From Rhodocyclaceae bacterium UBA2271 (GTDB lineage Bacteria; Pseudomonadota; Gammaproteobacteria; Burkholderiales; Rhodocyclaceae), in NCBI GenBank assembly GCA_002347405.1, contig DDXB01000001.1, positions 1 through 32,542 on the forward strand: 32,542 bases of DNA, in the 5' to 3' direction. The position numbers and the translations under genes were made by a program. Each line of letters starts with the position of its first letter. The stretch's first letter is position 1. Positions 1 through 6,105 of the stretch are shown piece by piece. Under the pieces are notes generated by a model. It was not told the origin of the DNA. It worked only from the letters and a program-made list of their open reading frames with translations, and made no database searches.

Positions 1-35
1 GCCACTAAAAATGGGGGGATTACCGGGTTCCTTCG

Positions 36-233
36 CTACGCCTTCCACGCAGTAATGGGCTGCTCGGGCATCGCCTTCTTGAATGTCGCGATAGCATCAG
101 CCATCGCATGCTCGTGACTGAGGTAAATCGGTTTTCCAACCACCAAAGGCACGTCCTGACCTTCTTGATACACCTCAACGAAGTAGCGGCCTGTAGCCTT
201 GTCGAGAACCGTTTCAACGCGAAATTGTGCCAT
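36..233 (-). CDS. Integron cassette protein, 65 aa, unknown function
   Basis: This is a small acidic-to-neutral soluble protein with no signal peptide or membrane segment; I do not recognise the family. The start is supported by an AAGGAG ribosome site eight bases before the ATG. It sits directly downstream, in minus-strand order, of the attC site at 275-336, so it is the next gene in a cassette array. Its own attC would begin beyond the stop and is not visible in the 35 bases left in the window. An overlapping ORF on the same strand in another frame (20-217) has no ribosome site and looks like a shadow. The gene call is good; the function is unknown. Confidence 0.75.
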   Translation of the reverse strand: MAQFRVETVLDKATGRYFVEVYQEGQDVPLVVGKPIYLSHEHAMADAIATFKKAMPEQPITAWKA

Positions 234-274
234 TACTATTGCTCCTTAGAGGTCGATGAAAAGTACGATTGAGA

Positions 275-336
275 CGCCTAACGTTCAAATTGAGGGGCGC
301 GCTTTAGCGCGTCCCTCTCGAATGCAGTGTTAGGCG
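275..336 (-). other. attC recombination site (integron cassette)
   Basis: Read on the minus strand the site starts with GCCTAAC (335-329) and ends with GTTAGGC (282-276), which are the inverse core and core of an attC site. Between them is a long imperfect hairpin with GC-rich arms (GAGGGACGCGC and GCGCGCCCCTC) around an AAA loop. The length of about 60 bp matches the classical 59-base element. It separates the 127-aa and 65-aa cassette genes. Confidence 0.9.
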
Positions 337-338
337 CG

Positions 339-722
339 CTACTTGAGCAACTGATCAATCTCATGTTCTATGCTCGCGATGTGTTTATTAGCGGCCACGG
401 TCATCTCTAAAAGCAGGTGCTTGAGCCTTGTCTCGTCGCGATCTTTGCTTTCCATGTGATCGTAGTAAAGCTTGCGAACTTCTGGCGAAGCATGAACGCT
501 AATGGCACCCATCATGCTGATTGGGTAGTTGCTCTCCTGCAGGGCGCTTGGGAGCTTTTGGAAGATATCGGCGTAAAGTCGTTCGAGGTCTTCCTTCTTG
601 CGCCGAAGCAGCTCAATCCGTTTCTCAAGGCGCCACTGTGCTTGAGTGGTTCGCAGGGTCAACAACGGGACGACACTGGCTGCGGCCGCGCCAATTAGTA
701 CTCCCCAGAGTTGGCTATCCAT
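339..722 (-). CDS. Integron cassette membrane-anchored coiled-coil protein, unknown
   Basis: The 127-aa product has a hydrophobic N-terminal segment (about residues 5-23, LWGVLIGAAAASVV onward). A charged helical part follows (about 28-60, rich in R, K, E and L) that looks like coiled coil, and the rest is soluble. This suggests a single-pass inner-membrane protein with a cytoplasmic helical body. The start is supported by an AAGGAGAGG ribosome site just upstream. The gene lies between two attC sites and fills one cassette: the cassette begins TTAGGC and its attC begins with the complement GCCTAAC, as expected for one circular unit. I do not recognise a family, and no function is claimed. Confidence 0.8.
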   Translation of the reverse strand: MDSQLWGVLIGAAAASVVPLLTLRTTQAQWRLEKRIELLRRKKEDLERLYADIFQKLPSALQESNYPISMMGAISVHASPEVRKLYYDHMESKDRDETRLKHLLLEMTVAANKHIASIEHEIDQLLK

Positions 723-737
723 GACCTCTCCTTAAGC

Positions 738-824
738 GCCTAACGTGGAGGTGACCGGCGCTGCGCGGCTTCATCGCGCAGCGTCCAGAGAGCGAAGCGA
801 ACGAGGTCGACCGCCGGGTTATGC
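738..824 (-). other. attC recombination site (integron cassette)
   Basis: On the minus strand the site runs from GCATAAC (824-818) to GTTAGGC (744-738), about 87 bp, with an inner hairpin around GCTGCGCG and CGCGCAGC. The two outer cores do not pair perfectly. The mismatch is informative: GCATAAC is the complement of GTTATGC at 1397-1391, the start of the same cassette, while the closing TTAGGC belongs to the next cassette. That is how attC sites look once cassettes are lined up in an array. Confidence 0.88.
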
Positions 825-847
825 GTCTTGGATTCCACTATGACGCC

Positions 848-1117
848 CTACGACTGTTGACGTCCGGGTAAGTCGTAGCTCTCCCTTTTTCGCCAAATTC
901 GCTGACCCCTTTCCCAAATTACGGACTCCGCCGTTTCCGTCTTGAATAGCTTGAGGACGTCCGCTCGTATTGCCAAATTTCCGCTGGCGTTGATGTAGGT
1001 AAAGTCTGAGCCGAATCGAGAGGCGATTTCGCTAGCGGCGACATCTTGATATAGAAAACCCTCGTTTGTAACGGCTTCCTTCATCCAGTTGGCGGCGTCA
1101 CTAGCGGAGGCTGTCAT
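848..1117 (-). CDS. DUF6953-like small protein in integron cassette
   Basis: This is an 89-aa soluble protein. The middle (FGSDFTYINASGNLAI, about residues 35-50) followed by a conserved WERG-RIWR-R pattern near 69-78 matches my memory of the DUF6953 family, whose function is unknown. Its ATG overlaps the stop of the preceding DUF2158-like gene as ATGA, so the two are translationally coupled and travel as a two-gene cassette. The cassette ends at the attC at 738-824. The family name is from recall and was not checked by search. Confidence 0.8.
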   Translation of the reverse strand: MTASASDAANWMKEAVTNEGFLYQDVAASEIASRFGSDFTYINASGNLAIRADVLKLFKTETAESVIWERGQRIWRKRESYDLPGRQQS

Positions 1118-1317
1118 TTCTTAGGCTTCTCATCTTCGGCTGGAAGTAGCGCAGCCTCATGAAAGTCACCTGTCTCAGACTTGGCACCGGCGAACCACTT
1201 GCATCGGACCGTTTGAGATGCCGTACCTGCTCCAAGCGCAATGTAGTTGTGAACAGTCATGTTGGGGCCGCCAGATTTCAGCTTCACAACGTCACCAGGT
1301 TTGAATTTCGCCGCCAT
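1114..1317 (-). CDS. DUF2158/YodC-like protein in integron cassette
   Basis: This 67-aa protein opens with MAAKFKPGDVVKLKSGGP and MTV, the typical start of the DUF2158 (YodC) family: a small beta-rich domain of about 60-70 residues with a conserved C-W pair (CKWF, about residues 39-42). Its molecular role is not known. A GGAG ribosome site precedes the ATG (TTGGAGAAAAGCAAATG). It is the first gene of a two-gene cassette and overlaps the next gene by ATGA. No promoter is obvious between the cassette start (1397) and the ATG. Confidence 0.85.
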   Translation of the reverse strand: MAAKFKPGDVVKLKSGGPNMTVHNYIALGAGTASQTVRCKWFAGAKSETGDFHEAALLPAEDEKPKK

Positions 1318-1390
1318 TTGCTTTTCTCCAATAGCAGGTTACCGACCTGAAGCGGGATGCGAACAGATAGTGTCCGCACCAGATTGAGAC

Positions 1391-1397
1391 GCATAAC
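1391..1397 (-). other. Cassette core site GTTATGC at the array boundary
   Basis: On the minus strand GTTATGC marks the start of the DUF2158/DUF6953 cassette; its complement opens that cassette's attC at 824-818. No attC-like hairpin ending in this core is seen beyond it (1398-1493). It is therefore the promoter-proximal edge of the array, either an attI-type or a secondary site. No integrase gene is present in the window. Confidence 0.7.
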
Positions 1398-1423
1398 GTT
1401 AATTAGACACCGTTAAAAAACTG

Positions 1424-1498
1424 CCATATCTGGCAACATCTATCCAGATATGGCCATTTGTTGCCAGATATGGAGTTGTTGTTCTGTCCATATCTAGG
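1424..1498. repeat. Cluster of CCATATCTGG repeats next to the integron array
   Basis: Four 10-11 bp copies occur: CCATATCTGG (1424-1433), CCAGATATGG (1444-1453), CCAGATATGG (1464-1473) and CCATATCTAGG (1488-1498). The first and third extend to a perfect 14-bp inverted repeat (CCATATCTGGCAAC at 1424-1437 and its complement at 1460-1473) around a 22-base loop that holds the second copy. The cluster could be operator sites, a hairpin or the end of a mobile unit; nothing decides between these. Confidence 0.75.
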
Positions 1499-2006
1499 CA
1501 TCTGCCGGAACGACCCGGTGTTCGAGTTTCAGCTTGCGGATCGTGGTTTTTGGCAGTCGCCATAGTTTTCGTTCGGCATCCCAGATGCCGCCGGCGGCTT
1601 TTACCTGGTGGCGCAGTTCGGTTTCGCCGTAGGCGATGCGCACGCCGGCTGGTACAGGTAGCGGCCGTTCATCGACGATGAGTTCAACGGTGGTGAGGCG
1701 GCGTTTGCCGTGCGGGTCTTCGCGATAGCGGACGCAGACCAGGGTTTCCCCGTACTGTGAGGCATAGCGTTTGGCTCCGGGTGTCTTGGGTGACAGCTTC
1801 TTGAGGACGACACTTTCTGCCGACAGGCTGCTGGTGCTGTCGGTATCGGTGCGCCGTTGCGGCTGTATATCGAAGGCTATGTTTATCTCCCGGCATCCGC
1901 AACATTTAGCCGGATGGAATGCGGGAGGATAGCGGGTAAAAATGCCGGTGGCAATGCTATTCGTGGGGTATTTGCAGGGTGACGGGGACATCCTCATGCC
2001 GGACAC
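1494..2006 (-). CDS. Conserved hypothetical protein, N-terminus uncertain
   Basis: The C-terminal 100 residues (from about KKLSPKTPGAKRYASQYGE) look like a conserved small protein seen in betaproteobacteria: a basic N-terminal stretch, CVRYR, TTVELIVDERPLP, then a C-terminal motif with WDAERKLWRLP. Its function is unknown. The first 60 residues look unlike protein, and the only ATG codons (residues 1, 4, 6) lie in the repeat at 1966-2124, so the annotated start is probably artificial. No in-frame ATG, GTG or TTG is apparent near the conserved part. The gene may be N-terminally truncated or start at an unusual codon. It ends inside the CCATATCTAGG repeat. Confidence 0.55.
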   Translation of the reverse strand: MSGMRMSPSPCKYPTNSIATGIFTRYPPAFHPAKCCGCREINIAFDIQPQRRTDTDSTSSLSAESVVLKKLSPKTPGAKRYASQYGETLVCVRYREDPHGKRRLTTVELIVDERPLPVPAGVRIAYGETELRHQVKAAGGIWDAERKLWRLPKTTIRKLKLEHRVVPADA

Positions 2007-2124
2007 GCCGTCTCGCCAGTCCCACGGGGATTCCCTGCGGTCACGCCGTTTTTACTTGATGATCTGTTCCACGATCCAGCGTTTGGTCTGCGCCGCGTCC
2101 ATGGCGAAGCGGCCGCATTGCATC
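1966..2124. repeat. Direct repeat copy A (duplicate of the TetR gene 3' end)
   Basis: This stretch matches 2697-2855 at a constant offset of 731 bases. By eye it is identical over 2018-2124 (107 bp) and similar further left. The identical part includes the last 23 codons and stop of the TetR gene at 2783-3367 plus a downstream palindromic element containing TCCCACGGGGA. Copy A is a detached gene-end relic. Confidence 0.9.
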
Positions 2125-2151
2125 GGAGAGCGATAAGGGGCCGGGCTCCCG

Positions 2152-2176
2152 AAAAGTCGGCGCTGGCGGGACGGCG
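2152..2176 (+). repeat. Interspersed repeat, short form
   Basis: The core GTCGGCGCTGGCGGGA is flanked by AAAA and CGGCG. It abuts the stop codon of the truncated ParE-like toxin (2178-2180). It belongs to the family that recurs at 10291, 11988, 15524, 18181, 19194, 25900, 26005 and 29131. Confidence 0.9.
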
Positions 2177-2177
2177 A

Positions 2178-2351
2178 CTACTCTGCGACGGGCGGCCACT
2201 GTCGGGCGGTGTGCACCAGGGCGAGCACCCAAACGGTTTCCTGCTTGATCTCGTAAACCAGGCAATAGCTCTTGTGCGGGATCACTTCCCGGGTACCGGT
2301 AATACGACCGGCGCGGTCGTCTTCCGCCTCGGGCGACCAGCGAACTTTCAC
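2178..2351 (-). pseudogene. ParE/RelE-family toxin with internal in-frame deletion
   Basis: The 57-aa reading frame starts VKVRWSPEAEDDRAG (residues 1-15) and continues RITGTREVIPHKSYCLVYEI, then ETVWVLALVHTARQWPP. Both ends are typical of ParE/RelE toxins of about 95 aa, but the central helical hairpin of roughly 35-40 residues is missing without a frame change. The GTG start overlaps the antitoxin stop as GTGA, the usual coupling of such pairs. Loss of the helical region should break the fold and antitoxin binding, so I call it a probable pseudogene, though the frame remains open. The interspersed repeat at 2152-2176 follows the stop directly. Confidence 0.75.
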
Positions 2352-2620
2352 GCTTGAGCCGCCGCACGACGGGCAGCGAATTCGGCCTCAACCTCTTCAC
2401 TGGAGCGACCGCGACCGGCGCGCATCGAGGCGCGGCCGGCGTCGACCTTGCGCTGGAAATACTGATCGTATTCGCGCGCGGCACGCTGGCGTTCGACAAA
2501 CTCGCGCATCAGCTCGCGCAGCACCTGGGAGGCGGGCCGGTGACTGGCCTGGGCTTCGGCCATAAACTCGGCGCGCAACTCGGGTTCCAGCTTCATGGTG
2601 AAAACGGCTTCTTTGGACAT
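2348..2620 (-). CDS. Ribbon-helix-helix type antitoxin
   Basis: The 90-aa product begins MSKEAVFTMKLEPELRAEFM and continues with ASHRPASQVLRELMREFVE, a strand-helix-helix pattern (about residues 5-45) typical of CopG/ParD-like DNA-binding antitoxins. The charged C-terminal tail (about 50-90) would wrap the toxin. It precedes and overlaps the ParE-like frame at 2178-2351, so the pair is a type II TA operon with a damaged toxin. The ribosome site is weak (AAGAG). The pair is enclosed by the direct repeats A and B, which suggests it arrived or was rearranged as one segment. Confidence 0.85.
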   Translation of the reverse strand: MSKEAVFTMKLEPELRAEFMAEAQASHRPASQVLRELMREFVERQRAAREYDQYFQRKVDAGRASMRAGRGRSSEEVEAEFAARRAAAQA

Positions 2621-2696
2621 GGTGTGATCTCTTGAGGATGGTGTGAATCAAGCATATACGTCTTCATTACCTGGCGGAACTCTCGATCTTTTCGTC

Positions 2697-2855
2697 GGGT
2701 ATTCGTAGGGTGACGGGGGCAGCCTCGTGCAGGACACGCCGTCTCGCTAGTCCCACGGGGATTCCCTGCGGTCACGCCGTTTTTACTTGATGATCTGTTC
2801 CACGATCCAGCGTTTGGTCTGCGCCGCGTCCATGGCGAAGCGGCCGCATTGCATC
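2697..2855. repeat. Direct repeat copy B (TetR 3' end and downstream palindrome)
   Basis: This is the resident copy of the duplication at 1966-2124. It covers the last codons of the TetR gene and about 85 bp downstream, including a palindromic element with TCCCACGGGGA. A related element lies just after the RelE toxin gene at 13613-13645. Confidence 0.9.
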
Positions 2856-3367
2856 ATGCTGAAGCCGAAAACGTAGGCATAGAGCAGGGCGCTTCTGGCG
2901 GCGGCTTCGGCGGGCGGGAGGTTGCGGGCGAGGAAGAGGCGGCGCGTGCATTCGAGCCGTTCAGCGTCGACTTCTTCGACCACGGCCAGGCCGTTGGCAT
3001 CCTGGCGCGCCCACAGGCGGATGCTCGCCTCGATGGAAATGCCCTTGCGGTTTTTGGCGGCGGCATAGACTTCGATGGTGTGGCGCAGCGCGGCCTCTTC
3101 GTTACCCGGTGCGGCGGTCGTCTGTTTGCGGATGTCGCGGATGCGCCCGGCGCGCCAGTTGTCGAGCACGGCGTCGATGAGGTCGCGGCGATCCTTGAAA
3201 TGCCAGTAAAAGCTGCCCTTGGTGACGCCCAGGCGCTTGGCCAGGCTCTCCACCCGCAGGCCGTCGATGCCATCCTGTGCGACGATGTCGAGTGCAGCGG
3301 CGATCCAGGCGGCGCGGTCGAGCGCCTCGCGTGCCGTGGGTGGTTTTTCGGGGGAAGATTTGTCCAT
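2783..3367 (-). CDS. TetR/AcrR-family transcriptional regulator
   Basis: This 194-aa regulator has an N-terminal helix-turn-helix at about residues 18-65; the recognition region reads RVESLAKRLGVTKGSFYWHF, the standard TetR signature. A helical ligand-binding and dimer domain follows. It is divergently transcribed from etfBA with only 80 bp between the starts, and the palindrome CATACGCATGGGTATG lies in that gap, so it probably represses itself and etfBA. The ligand is unknown; an acyl-CoA-type effector is a guess from the ETF context. Its 3' end is duplicated at 1966-2124. Confidence 0.9.
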   Translation of the reverse strand: MDKSSPEKPPTAREALDRAAWIAAALDIVAQDGIDGLRVESLAKRLGVTKGSFYWHFKDRRDLIDAVLDNWRAGRIRDIRKQTTAAPGNEEAALRHTIEVYAAAKNRKGISIEASIRLWARQDANGLAVVEEVDAERLECTRRLFLARNLPPAEAAARSALLYAYVFGFSMMQCGRFAMDAAQTKRWIVEQIIK

Positions 3368-3390
3368 GTGAATTTTTTCGCGCTTTGGTT

Positions 3391-3421
3391 TAGTATAGCA
3401 GCCAACATACGCATGGGTATG
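3391..3421. promoter_or_regulatory. Divergent tetR/etfB control region with candidate operator
   Basis: On the minus strand TATACT (3397-3392) is a good -10 box for tetR. The imperfect palindrome CATACGCATGGGTATG (3406-3421), two mismatches in 16 bp, sits where the tetR -35 would be and just upstream of the etfB ribosome site. It is a likely TetR operator; this is inferred from position and symmetry. Confidence 0.5.
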
Positions 3422-3447
3422 GGCGCGAATAGCAAAAGGAGAGCGAT

Positions 3448-4209
3448 GTGAAAGTTCTGGTGGCGGTGAAGCGGGTAGTGGATTACAACGTCAAGGTCAG
3501 GGTGAAAGCCGATCAGAGCGGCATCGAACTGGCCAACGTCAAGATGGCGATGAATCCCTTTGACGAGATCGCCGTGGAAGAGGCGGTGCGGCTCAAGGAA
3601 GCCGGCATCGCCACCGAGGTGATCGCCGTGTCATGCGGCGTGACGGCCTGCCAGGAACAGTTGCGCACCGCGCTGGCGCTGGGCGCCGACCGGGCGATTC
3701 TGGTCGAGACCGATGCGGCGCAGGCTGCGGAATTGCAGTCGCTGGCCGTGGCCAAATTGCTCAAGGCGGTGTGCGACAAGGAGCAGCCCGGGCTGGTGGT
3801 GCTCGGCAAGCAGGCCATCGACGACGATGCCAACCAGACCGGCCAGATGCTCGCCGCGCTGCTGGGCTGGCCGCAGGCGACGTTTGCTTCGCAGGTGGTG
3901 ATTGCCGACGGCAAAGCGACCGTCACGCGCGAAATCGACGGCGGCCTCGAAACGCTGGCTATCAGGCTGCCGGCGGTGGTTACGACCGACCTGCGCCTGA
4001 ACGAGCCGCGCTACGCCACGCTGCCGAACATCATGAAGGCGAAGAAGAAGCCGATGGACGTGCTGAAGCCCGCCGAACTCGGTGTCGATATCGCGCCGCG
4101 CCTGACGACCCTGCGGGTGGTCGAGCCGGCGAAACGCCAGGCCGGGGTGAAGGTTGCGGATGTCGCCGAACTGGTGGCGAAACTCAAGAACGAAGCAAAA
4201 GTGATTTGA
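3448..4209 (+). CDS. etfB: Electron transfer flavoprotein beta subunit
   Basis: EtfB pairs with EtfA to carry electrons from acyl-CoA and related dehydrogenases to ETF:quinone oxidoreductase. It binds AMP in the beta subunit and acts in the cytoplasm. The 253-aa length is normal. Typical stretches are MKVLVAVKRVVDYNVKVRV at the start, MNPFDEIAVEEAVRLKE (about residues 35-51), the GKQAIDDDANQTGQM signature (about 120-134) and the RLNEPRYATLPNIMKAKKKP segment near 188-207. The start is GTG, behind a strong AAAAGGAGAG ribosome site. etfA follows 13 bases later, so the two form an operon, probably under the divergent TetR. Confidence 0.97.
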   Translation: MKVLVAVKRVVDYNVKVRVKADQSGIELANVKMAMNPFDEIAVEEAVRLKEAGIATEVIAVSCGVTACQEQLRTALALGADRAILVETDAAQAAELQSLAVAKLLKAVCDKEQPGLVVLGKQAIDDDANQTGQMLAALLGWPQATFASQVVIADGKATVTREIDGGLETLAIRLPAVVTTDLRLNEPRYATLPNIMKAKKKPMDVLKPAELGVDIAPRLTTLRVVEPAKRQAGVKVADVAELVAKLKNEAKVI

Positions 4210-4222
4210 AGAGGTGATCTGA

Positions 4223-5164
4223 ATGAGCATTCTTGTCATAGCCGAACACGACCACGCCGCCCTCAAGGCGGCCACGCTCAACACCGTTGCCGCCGCTGCG
4301 CAGCTGGGCGCGCAGTTGGGTACCGAGATCCATGTTCTCGTCGCCGGCGCCAATTGCGCCGCCGTGGCCCAAGCCGCCGCCGTGCTGGCGGGCGTGGCGC
4401 GGGTGAAGCTGGCCGATGCGCCGCTCTACGCCGAGCAGACCGCCGAGAACCTCGCCGCGCTGATTGTCGCCAATGCCGGGGGTTACACGCACATCATTGG
4501 GCCGGCGACCACCTTCGGCAAGAACCTGTTGCCGCGCGTCGCCGCGCTGCTCGATGTGGCGCAGATTTCCGAAATCTGCGGCATCGAGTCACCCGACACT
4601 TTCATCCGGCCGATCTACGCCGGCAATGCGCTGGCGACGGTGAAGTCGGCCGATGCGGTCAAGGTGATCACCGTGCGCACGACGGCTTTCGATGCGGTGG
4701 GGCAGGGTGGGTCGGCTGCGGTGGAGAATATTGCCGCCGGTCCCGATCTGGGCCTGACGCAACTGGTCGGCCGCGAGCTGACCAAGTCGGCCCGCCCCGA
4801 ACTCGGCGCAGCCAAGGTGATCGTCTCGGGCGGGCGCGGGCTGGCCTCGGGCGAGAACTTCCACAAGCTGCTCGAACCGCTGGCCGACAAGCTGAATGCC
4901 GCGCTGGGCGCTTCGCGCGCCGCCGTCGATGCCGGCTTTGTGCCCAACGACTATCAGGTCGGCCAGACCGGCAAGATCGTCGCGCCGCAGCTCTATATTG
5001 CCATCGGCATTTCCGGCGCCATCCAGCATCTGGCCGGCATGAAGGACAGCAAGGTCATCGTCGCCATCAACAAGGACCCGGACGCACCGATCTTCCAGGT
5101 GGCGGACTACGGGCTGGTGGGCGACCTGTTCCAGCTTGTACCGGAACTCACTGCTGCGCTTTAA
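4223..5164 (+). CDS. etfA: Electron transfer flavoprotein alpha subunit
   Basis: EtfA carries the redox-active FAD of the ETF heterodimer. The 313-aa protein has the N-terminal ETF domain (about residues 1-180) and a C-terminal FAD-binding domain. The latter contains VSGGRGLASGENF (about 193-205), GASRAAVDAGFVPNDYQVGQ, TGKIVAPQLYIAIGISGAIQ and VAINKDPDAPIFQVADYGL, all family signatures. An AGAGGTGAT ribosome site precedes the ATG. It is the second gene of the etfBA operon. No dehydrogenase gene is adjacent, so the electron donor cannot be told from this window. Confidence 0.97.
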   Translation: MSILVIAEHDHAALKAATLNTVAAAAQLGAQLGTEIHVLVAGANCAAVAQAAAVLAGVARVKLADAPLYAEQTAENLAALIVANAGGYTHIIGPATTFGKNLLPRVAALLDVAQISEICGIESPDTFIRPIYAGNALATVKSADAVKVITVRTTAFDAVGQGGSAAVENIAAGPDLGLTQLVGRELTKSARPELGAAKVIVSGGRGLASGENFHKLLEPLADKLNAALGASRAAVDAGFVPNDYQVGQTGKIVAPQLYIAIGISGAIQHLAGMKDSKVIVAINKDPDAPIFQVADYGLVGDLFQLVPELTAAL

Positions 5165-5342
5165 CGTGAGGGTACAGCGTTTGCGCCGGGCCCCAAGCAA
5201 ACGCGGCACGCGGCGCCAGCCGCAATCCGCTCCGCTGCCAAGACAAGGCCGCAGGACAGCCGAAGGCTGGTCACGCGAAGCGGGATGCGGCTTTGCCGCA
5301 CAAAACGCCCCGTGATAAACGAGCGCGGCGAGCCGTTAAGAA

Positions 5343-5410
5343 CCCCCCGCGAGGGGGGAAGGGGGGCGGGTGTTTTCATGGTGCGGGGGCGTAGCTCACG
5401 CACCATGAAA
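5343..5410. terminator. Hairpins downstream of etfA
   Basis: The gap 5165-5418 has no gene. It contains CCCCCC-GCGA-GGGGGG (5343-5358) and a perfect 12-bp inverted repeat, TTTCATGGTGCG (5374-5385) with its complement at 5399-5410, around a 13-base loop. Neither has a clear T-run, so termination is a guess. The second hairpin ends nine bases before the next start codon. Confidence 0.4.
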
Positions 5411-5418
5411 GTTAGTCG

Positions 5419-6099
5419 ATGAACTTCCCCGACGGCCTCTTCGGCAATGCCTGGGCCTTCGGGGCGGTTTTGCCCTATGCGCTGATCATGCTGTGGGCGG
5501 TGCTGCGGGCGCCGTGGCGGCGGCTGGGGGAGGGCGGGCAGGCGAATGTCTGGCTGGGCGCCATCGTCGTGCTGGCGGTGGTCTGGAGCCTGAAGGCCGG
5601 CGTCAAGCCGGGCCTGAACCTGCACCTGCTGGGCGCCACGGCCTTCACGCTGATGTTTGGCCGGCCGCTGGCGCTGATCGGCCTGTCGGTGGTGCTGGCG
5701 GCCGTGACCTTCAATGGCGCGCTGAATGGTATCGAGGCCTGGCAACCCTTTGCGCTCAACGCGCTGGCGCTGGCGGTGTTCCCGGTCTTTCTCGCGCATG
5801 CCATTTTGCGCGGCGTCGAGCGCTGGTTGCCGGCGCATATCTTCGTCTATATCTTCGGTGCCGCCTTTCTCGGCGCGGCCGTCACGGTGGTGGCGACGGG
5901 TGCGCTGACAACCTGGCTGCTGTGGCTGTCCGGCGCCTATGCCGCCCATGTGCTGCTGTATGAATACCTGCCGTTTTATGCCCTGCTGGGCTTTTCGGAA
6001 GCCTGGTTCAACGGCGCGGCGATCACGCTGATGGTGGTTTATTTCCCGCACTGGGTCGGCAGTTTCGACGACCGGCGCTATCTCGGGCAGAAAAAATAA
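5419..6099 (+). CDS. CbiM-like energy-coupling-factor type membrane protein
   Basis: This is a 226-aa, very hydrophobic protein with about six to seven membrane segments. The pattern MNFPDGLFGNAW, LHLLGATAFTLMFGRPLALIGL (residues about 75-96) and FNGALNGIEAWQPFALNALALAVFPVFLAH resembles the CbiM/COG3235 group, the substrate-specific membrane part of cobalt/nickel-type ECF importers. It lies alone: no cbiQ, cbiO or nik partner is seen, and no cobalamin riboswitch is visible upstream. Its substrate is therefore unknown. The ribosome site is weak, and a 12-bp hairpin ends just before the start. Confidence 0.8.
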   Translation: MNFPDGLFGNAWAFGAVLPYALIMLWAVLRAPWRRLGEGGQANVWLGAIVVLAVVWSLKAGVKPGLNLHLLGATAFTLMFGRPLALIGLSVVLAAVTFNGALNGIEAWQPFALNALALAVFPVFLAHAILRGVERWLPAHIFVYIFGAAFLGAAVTVVATGALTTWLLWLSGAYAAHVLLYEYLPFYALLGFSEAWFNGAAITLMVVYFPHWVGSFDDRRYLGQKK

Positions 6100-6105
6100 C
6101 GGGCT

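Noticed and set aside
1398..1500. A third attC site beyond the array boundary
   Set aside because: The inverted repeats there lack RYYYAAC/GTTRRRY cores at their ends and do not match the attC layout.
2041..2499. 152-aa minus-strand frame over the TA pair
   Set aside because: It crosses the antitoxin and toxin in the wrong frame and ends in the duplicated TetR relic.
5165..5418. Cobalamin or metal riboswitch before the CbiM-like gene
   Set aside because: The gap contains only simple GC hairpins and no recognisable riboswitch core.
5161..6051. 296-aa minus-strand frame opposite the CbiM-like gene
   Set aside because: It is rich in R, Q, H and P with no hydrophobic core; it is a typical shadow.
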